From assembly GCA_016180725.1 (NCBI GenBank), contig JACPAR010000019.1, positions 1 to 33,489 of the forward strand: DNA of 33,489 nt. Reading direction: 5' to 3'. The notes beneath the pieces are model-generated. The model had not been told where the DNA came from. It was given only the letters and a program-made list of their open reading frames with translations, and ran no database searches. This document shows positions 28,193 through 33,489 of this stretch, in pieces (the stretch's first letter is position 1; each line of letters begins with the position of its first letter). This DNA is from Candidatus Levyibacteriota bacterium. GTDB lineage: Bacteria; Patescibacteriota; Microgenomatia; Levybacterales; UBA12049. Made by a program: the position numbers and the translations under genes.

Positions 28193-28570
28193 ATGAATAT
28201 TATTCAAGGTAAAGTTAGAAAAGGAAAAAAAAGAGGTAAGGCATTAGGATTTCCAACGGCAAACATTCCTCTTCACAAAAACATACCGGAAGGAGTGTAT
28301 GTGTCCAAAACAAAAATCAATGGAGATACTTATAATTCTATAACCTTTATAGGCAGAGCAAAAACATTTAACGAAACAAAATATCAGGCAGAAACTTTTA
28401 TTTTTTCCTTCGAAAGAAATATTTATAATAAATGGATTACAATCAATTTGTTAAAGAAAATAAGAGATAATAAAAAGTTTAAGTCATCGCAAGAGTTAGT
28501 TATGCAAATAAAAAGAGACGAAAAAGAAGCTAAAGAATATTTTGAGAAAAATCAGATTATTGAAAAATAG
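28193..28570 (+). CDS. stand-alone riboflavin kinase (RFK) domain
   Basis: GKVRKGKKRGKALGFPTANIPLHKNIPEGVYVSKTKINGDTYNSITFIGRAKTFNETKYQAETFIFSF matches the C-terminal domain of RibF. Confidence 0.85.
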   Translation: MNIIQGKVRKGKKRGKALGFPTANIPLHKNIPEGVYVSKTKINGDTYNSITFIGRAKTFNETKYQAETFIFSFERNIYNKWITINLLKKIRDNKKFKSSQELVMQIKRDEKEAKEYFEKNQIIEK

Positions 28571-28889
28571 AATGGCTTGTATCCTGCTGTTTTCGCGTAA
28601 TAACTTTAGCAACTCTTATCGCCCCAAAAACATCCAGCGCCCTTTTAGCGCAAGTTGAGCAAATTTTTCCATAAAGTTCCAGATTTTGTATCATATTTTG
28701 CATTTCGTTTGAATCTAATAACAGTAGTACTCGGGTAATTTCTATGTGTTTATCATTTAACTGAAGAGTACAAAGTAATGTTTGAAAGCAGTTTGTATGG
28801 CAATCTAAAAAGTCGGCGAAAAAATCTTTTATTTGAATCGTATTTTCTTTATTGCGGGGCAAATTTTTATTATCGTTAATATAATTCAT
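28557..28889 (-). CDS. small Cys-containing helical protein (track start 28922; ATG at 28889 after AAAGGAGAC preferred)
   Basis: ORF with strong SD; CHTNC...C...CSTCAKRALDV; distant resemblance to DUF326 four-helix Cys-rich proteins. Confidence 0.6.
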   Translation of the reverse strand: MNYINDNKNLPRNKENTIQIKDFFADFLDCHTNCFQTLLCTLQLNDKHIEITRVLLLLDSNEMQNMIQNLELYGKICSTCAKRALDVFGAIRVAKVITRKQQDTSHSIFQ

Positions 28890-28997
28890 CCGTCTCCTTT
28901 CGCAAATCTTTATTATTAGCAAAAATAATTTTATTTATTAAGCATAAGAAGACAACAAAAAAAACGTAAGGATTAAGAAAGAACTTTAAGATATTAA

Positions 28998-29864
28998 CTA
29001 AGTAGCATCTTGTGGCAAAATAAGTTCTCTTACAACTGACGGTTTACCCTCAGTAAATTTATCCTTAGGAGGTTTAAATGAATCTTCTAATTTTTCTACA
29101 AGGCGATACATTGCGCTAATCTGATTTGGAAAACTTGTTTCCTCCATAGTGTTGCCTTTGCGGTCACATGGCCTTATAAATAAATCAAAGCGCACACCCT
29201 GCGGCGGCTCTACTTTAATTTCTGTAGTATTTACATTGGCAATCTCCGATGTTTCGGGAATACAGATATTAACGCTAAGCTTGATTCCGTATTCCCCACT
29301 TACAAATAAAGTAACTTCTTTATCTCCTGAATGCTTATGATTACTAGGTTTACCTGATATTGTTGCAGTTATATCCTCTGCTGCCTTCTGTGCCCAACCC
29401 GATTCTGGTAGCTGCATTGAACTAATACCTGCCGCAATTAAAGCATTTTCAATTCTGTCTGTAAATTTTAAAAAGCTAAGATTTAACTCCATGTCTTTGG
29501 AAACCTCAGGCAAAGCTGCAATCTTTGCTATTATAATCCTAACGCTAGGCGGATTTGTTAAGATGTCTAGATCTGTAGTTGGGTCATAATCTCTCCAATT
29601 ATAAACGTTACTTCCCACTATTTCTTCGGGACGGATCGCTTGATCACTCGCTACAACAACAGGAATTCTTTCTACCAACGCATGTGAAAGTCGTGAGGCT
29701 CGGAGATTCTCTGCAGCAGAAATTTCTACAATTCCGGCACGGTCGACATATCTATCAAGAGGACCACGCCCCATAGGAAGCTCTGTTGTTCCAACGTGTC
29801 TATAAAACACACCTTGTTTTGGACCCTGTTCTGAATAAAGCTTAAGACCACCTTCTTTGCTCAT
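28998..29864 (-). CDS. hypothetical protein
   Basis: 288-aa ORF with ordinary soluble composition; no family recognised. Confidence 0.65.
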   Translation of the reverse strand: MSKEGGLKLYSEQGPKQGVFYRHVGTTELPMGRGPLDRYVDRAGIVEISAAENLRASRLSHALVERIPVVVASDQAIRPEEIVGSNVYNWRDYDPTTDLDILTNPPSVRIIIAKIAALPEVSKDMELNLSFLKFTDRIENALIAAGISSMQLPESGWAQKAAEDITATISGKPSNHKHSGDKEVTLFVSGEYGIKLSVNICIPETSEIANVNTTEIKVEPPQGVRFDLFIRPCDRKGNTMEETSFPNQISAMYRLVEKLEDSFKPPKDKFTEGKPSVVRELILPQDAT

Positions 29865-29956
29865 GAATAAATAAAATAAATTAATTGAGCAGCCTTATAA
29901 AATGTTTTCGTATTAAATAATAGGTTAAAACTGATGAGTTGTAAATACCCAGTTTT

Positions 29957-29985
29957 TTGACATTAAAGACTCAAAATTTTATAAT
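29957..29985 (+). promoter_or_regulatory. consensus sigma70-like promoter TTGACA-17-TATAAT
   Basis: TTGACA 29957-29962, TATAAT 29980-29985. Confidence 0.8.
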
Positions 29986-30011
29986 ATGTAAACAATTAAT
30001 AGAAAGTTTAA

Positions 30012-31259
30012 ATGAATAAAAAGAAAATTGCGATGATCTCGCTTCATACTTGCCCCTTGGCTTCTCAGGAAGGAAAAGAAACAGGAGGAATAAATGTTTA
30101 TGTGCTTGAATTGTCAAAAGAATTAGCAAATTTAGGATATAAAATAGATATATTTACACGAAGCCAAAGCAGTAAACAGCCAAAAGTTGTTCGGGTTTCA
30201 CAAAGTATTAGGGTAATTCATCTTCGCTGCGGACCGGAAAAATATATATCTAAAAAAAAGTTATCCCAGTACGTTAACGAGTTTGTAAAAAGTTTTTATT
30301 CATTTGTTAACAATAAAGATTTCCCTTACTCTGTTATTCATTGTCATTACTATCTCTCCGGTTTAGCCGGACTTATAATAAAAGAAAATTCCAAAACAAA
30401 TATCCCGCTTCTTATGACTTTTCACACATTGGCTTTTATGAAGAATTTAGTAGCCAGAGATGAGTTAGAAAGAGAAGAAAAAGAAAGAATAGACGCAGAG
30501 GTACTTTTGGTTAAAAAGTCGGACAAAATTATTGCTTCGAGTGAAAACGACAAGCTTTATCTTAAATATTTATACAATTGTCCCGAAGAAAAATTAACCG
30601 TTGTAAACCCCGGAGTAAACACAGAAGTATTTAAACCGATTGATAAAACTACAGCTAAAAAATATATAAAAGCGGATTCTGAACATAAGATTATTTTATT
30701 TGTAGGAAGAATAGAACCGTTAAAAGGAATTGATTCAATTCTTTATGCCATGAAAATTTTACTTGAGCGTGACCCAGAACTTAAAGTTTGCTTATGGATT
30801 GTTGGAGGAGATGTATCCCAAAGACCCCATCTTTGGTCCAAAGAATTACAAAAGCTCGAAAAATTAAGAAAACTTCTTAATATTACCGCTCAAGTTAAGT
30901 TTGTAGGACAAAGACCTCAAAAAGATCTCCCTTTTTATTACAATGCATCCGAACTGGTTGTTATGCCTTCGCACTACGAGTCGTTTGGTATGGCTGCTTT
31001 AGAAGCAATGGCTTGTGCCGTTCCTGTTATTACTACTAGTGTAGCTGGTATCTCAACTTTGTTTGACAAAAAACATGAAAGTCTCATAACAACAGCAAAC
31101 AATCCGTTGTTGCTTGCTTCTCAAATTGATTTTTATCTTACAAATAACAAGGCGCTCGAAAAAGTTAGCAAGGATGTTTTAGAAAAAGTTCAGGATTTTA
31201 AATGGAGCAATATTGCTGATGAAATTAATAATATTTATAAAGAGTTAATAAACCGATGA
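30012..31259 (+). CDS. GT4 family glycosyltransferase (MshA/sucrose-phosphate-synthase-like)
   Basis: ISLHTCPLASQEGKETGGINVYVLELSKELANLGYKIDIFTR, VNPGVNTEVF, FVGRIEPLKGID, MPSHYESFGMAALEAMACAVPVI. Confidence 0.93.
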   Translation: MNKKKIAMISLHTCPLASQEGKETGGINVYVLELSKELANLGYKIDIFTRSQSSKQPKVVRVSQSIRVIHLRCGPEKYISKKKLSQYVNEFVKSFYSFVNNKDFPYSVIHCHYYLSGLAGLIIKENSKTNIPLLMTFHTLAFMKNLVARDELEREEKERIDAEVLLVKKSDKIIASSENDKLYLKYLYNCPEEKLTVVNPGVNTEVFKPIDKTTAKKYIKADSEHKIILFVGRIEPLKGIDSILYAMKILLERDPELKVCLWIVGGDVSQRPHLWSKELQKLEKLRKLLNITAQVKFVGQRPQKDLPFYYNASELVVMPSHYESFGMAALEAMACAVPVITTSVAGISTLFDKKHESLITTANNPLLLASQIDFYLTNNKALEKVSKDVLEKVQDFKWSNIADEINNIYKELINR

Positions 31260-31744
31260 AAAACAGAAATTTTTATATTTTTAGACATGCTCTGGCCACA
31301 CACAGTAAATCCGGATACGGAGACAAAATTATTTCAGCAGAAATTTTACCGGAGGCAATTGCCCCTATAGAAAAAATGGCAAATTTTTTTAAAAATATTT
31401 CTTCTGACTACAATGTATCTTCCGAATATCTAAGATGCCGAGAAACAGCAGAAATAATATCGGAAATTACTAATAAAAATTTTATTTTTGACTCAAGACT
31501 GAACGAGTTTCATCAAGAGACATTTCCACAGTTTAAAAATAAAATTTCCAGCTTTCTGGATGATATTAAAAAAAAACGCTATAAAAACATTTTAATCTGT
31601 ACTCATGGAGCAGTAATAGCGGGTTTAAAAAATTTTATAGTTAATGGAGATTTTAACGCTAACCAGTTATTTGATTATTCTGATTGCGGTGTTCTTGAAA
31701 TAATCGAAAATGGCCGCGTTAAAAAGATAAATTTTAACCTTTAG
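31256..31744 (+). CDS. histidine phosphatase superfamily protein
   Basis: YIFRHALATHS, SSEYLRCRETAEII, CTHGAVIAGL; start overlaps the GT stop (ATGA). Confidence 0.88.
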   Translation: MKNRNFYIFRHALATHSKSGYGDKIISAEILPEAIAPIEKMANFFKNISSDYNVSSEYLRCRETAEIISEITNKNFIFDSRLNEFHQETFPQFKNKISSFLDDIKKKRYKNILICTHGAVIAGLKNFIVNGDFNANQLFDYSDCGVLEIIENGRVKKINFNL

Positions 31745-31840
31745 TAATTTTTGTAATATTTACAAGTTTATTACGCTGTTTTAACCCCAATTTTAGAAAA
31801 TTTTTCTATAGTTAAAGTATTAAAGGGGGGTGAACAATAT

Positions 31841-32203
31841 ATGGACATGAGAAACCAGACAAAAACGTCAAGCAGCTTAAATTTAATTGCTGGCATCTGG
31901 TTAATCGTAGCGCCTTTTGTACTGGGATATGTGGGAACAACTGCGCAAACCAACGATATAGTTTTAGGAATAGTCGTTGGTGCAATTGCGCTAATTAGAC
32001 TATTTAGGGTGTATAGAGCTGCGTGGTTAAATTGGGTGAATATTCTGGCAGGGCTCTGGTTGATAATTGCTCCGTTTGTACTCGCCTACACAACTATAGC
32101 GCCAATGTGGAACGATATAATCTTGGGTGTAATCGTTGTAGTACTATCTGGATGGGCATGGGGTACAAGACCAACAACCGGAGAACGTCACGCTGCAGCA
32201 TAA
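31841..32203 (+). CDS. SPW repeat membrane protein
   Basis: Two tandem units NLIAGIWLIVAPFVLGY... and NILAGLWLIIAPFVLAY...; SD AAAGGGGGGTGA 7 nt upstream. Confidence 0.85.
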   Translation: MDMRNQTKTSSSLNLIAGIWLIVAPFVLGYVGTTAQTNDIVLGIVVGAIALIRLFRVYRAAWLNWVNILAGLWLIIAPFVLAYTTIAPMWNDIILGVIVVVLSGWAWGTRPTTGERHAAA

Positions 32204-32258
32204 AATTGTAAGTCTGCATAAAAAATCAGGTTGGATTTTTTCTTGGATGGAAACAAAA

Positions 32259-32288
32259 CTGGACCCTTCCTTGTAAGAAAGGATCCAG
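32259..32288. terminator. possible bidirectional terminator hairpin between convergent genes
   Basis: CTGGACCCTTCCTT-gt-AAGAAAGGATCCAG, 12 of 14 pairs. Confidence 0.4.
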
Positions 32289-32308
32289 AAAAGCAAATTC
32301 TATCAGCT

Positions 32309-32965
32309 TTATTTTAGTCTTTTGCGAATGGATTCTAAGAAATCTCTAGCTGAATTTTGGCCGCCAAGACCAAAAGCTATTCCCCCGGCAATTGCCAACA
32401 TTGCTACAAATCCTGTAAACAATATCCTAATTAAATCACTTGCAACACCTAATTGATTTAATACAGCTAAAATAACAAAAACATTAATTGCCCAACGCGC
32501 AACCGATGCAATGGCTTGAGCCGTTTCCGGTGAAACGCTTTGCGTCGATGCTAAAATTATGTCGTGCGCCAGCTTCGCAAAAACAAACCCTACAAGCGCA
32601 ATGATTGCCGCTACGAATACATTTGGCAGATAAAATAAGAATGTATTAAGTACTGTAACAATTTGCGGCAGTCCCCATACATCTGCTGTTGGAATTAAGA
32701 AAATTATAATTATAAACCACCGCACTATTTCTGCCAGAATATTTGACCAGCTAAATTCTTCTCTTGCTTCCGGAACGCCATACCTTTTTAGAAAAGCCTC
32801 AAATTTGATAGCTTTAAAAAGTTCAAAAATGAGTTGTTTAAAAATAGAAGCAATAATGATGCCTATTACCAAAATAAGCGCGCCTGCTAAAAATTTTGGT
32901 ACAAAAGATACTAAGGCAGACAATCCGTTATTTATAGAAACTACTAGTGTTTGTCCAATATCCAC
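32309..32965 (-). CDS. MscS-type conserved TM helix membrane protein (GTG start)
   Basis: Repeated TM helices with LGLGGQNSARDFLESIRKR end; GTG start after AAAGGAGGTGA. Confidence 0.8.
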   Translation of the reverse strand: MDIGQTLVVSINNGLSALVSFVPKFLAGALILVIGIIIASIFKQLIFELFKAIKFEAFLKRYGVPEAREEFSWSNILAEIVRWFIIIIFLIPTADVWGLPQIVTVLNTFLFYLPNVFVAAIIALVGFVFAKLAHDIILASTQSVSPETAQAIASVARWAINVFVILAVLNQLGVASDLIRILFTGFVAMLAIAGGIAFGLGGQNSARDFLESIRKRLK

Positions 32966-33176
32966 TATTTATTTCACCTCCTTTCGCACATTAATTTATT
33001 TTTATCTAAATTATTTTTACTGTATTAAGTTAATTAATAACAATTTTATCTGGCTATTGTTAAGATTCTTGTAAGAAAAAATTATATTTTTGAGGAAAAT
33101 TAATGGAATGCTTTTTATTCTCATATTTAGAGAAAGCAATGCCCAACTTATTTAAATGTAGCAATAGCTGGTTATC

Positions 33177-33205
33177 TTGTCAAGTAGAGGCTTGATTGGT
33201 ATAAT
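33177..33205 (+). promoter_or_regulatory. promoter TTGTCA-17-TATAAT with TGn extended -10, upstream of tRNA-Lys
   Basis: TTGTCA 33177-33182; TGG 33197-33199; TATAAT 33200-33205. Confidence 0.75.
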
Positions 33206-33241
33206 CTATAATGTTAGAGAAACTAAACCAAGTTATAATTA

Positions 33242-33276
33242 CGCAAAATCGCTGCCTTACGAGTACCGATTTTGCG
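33242..33276 (+). other. hairpin CGCAAAATCG...CGATTTTGCG
   Basis: 10-bp perfect stem in the tRNA-Lys leader. Confidence 0.8.
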
Positions 33277-33296
33277 ATCCTTGTAGGGAAATCGTT

Positions 33297-33320
33297 GGGA
33301 AAAACCGTGAGGTTTGTCCC
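33297..33320 (+). other. hairpin GGGAAAAACC-GTGA-GGTTTGTCCC (GNRA tetraloop)
   Basis: 9 of 10 pairs with a GTGA tetraloop. Confidence 0.75.
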
Positions 33321-33325
33321 ATTTG

Positions 33326-33397
33326 GGGCCGGTAGCTCAGCGGTAGAGCAGGAGCCTTTTAAGCTCTTGGTCACAGGTTCGAATCCTGTCCGGCTCA
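33326..33397 (+). tRNA. tRNA-Lys (TTT)
   Basis: GGGCCGGTAGCTCAGCGGTAGAGCAGGAGCCTTTTAAGCTCTTGGTCACAGGTTCGAATCCTGTCCGGCTCA cloverleaf; loop CTTTTAA. Confidence 0.95.
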
Positions 33398-33489
33398 CTG
33401 AATGGGATTTCGAAGCTGAAGTTTCGGAATTCCTCTGGCTGGATGGGGTCAGCCAGAGTGTTGCAAAGCCCAGATTATATTCAGGCGAA

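Noticed and set aside
33180-33398. Track ORF - 72 aa (MSRTGFEPVTKSLKGSCSTAELPAP...)
   Set aside because: Antisense translation of tRNA-Lys(TTT) and its leader.
1-33489. CRISPR array, transposase, prophage or toxin-antitoxin module
   Set aside because: No regularly spaced repeats, IS-type ORF or phage structural gene seen; the holin-like protein sits beside yvcK/secG and is not phage context.

Overview
AT-rich bacterial chromosomal window, apparently from a reduced genome. Gene content looks like Patescibacteria/CPR, Microgenomates-like, but that is an inference from memory and not a placement. Most of it is housekeeping: aspartate kinase / homoserine dehydrogenase / Asd operon, msrA, dinB, rnhB, pyk, yvcK, secG, uvrC, uvrA, a riboflavin-kinase-only protein, a GT4 glycosyltransferase plus histidine phosphatase, several membrane proteins and a few orphan ORFs. 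There are four tRNA genes: His-GTG, Arg-TCG, Lys-CTT and Lys-TTT. No CRISPR array, transposase or rRNA was seen. The best second-look signals are: (1) a tRNA-His with a non-canonical T-loop whose 3' 27 nt is perfectly duplicated in tandem, followed by two hairpins and a GIY-YIG nuclease whose first ATG lies in a hairpin arm; (2) a similarly built tRNA-Lys locus at the right edge (promoter, structured leader, tRNA, two hairpins, open frame running off the end); (3) a small family of intergenic hairpins with compensatory base-pair changes, beside a perfect 23-nt tandem repeat; (4) an ATP-cone plus Mrr-like nuclease fusion; (5) several domain-trimmed enzymes (pyruvate kinase without its C-domain, UvrC without HhH, riboflavin kinase alone, an msrB remnant); (6) a 104-nt overlap between uvrC and a transglutaminase gene; (7) several apparently leaderless genes.
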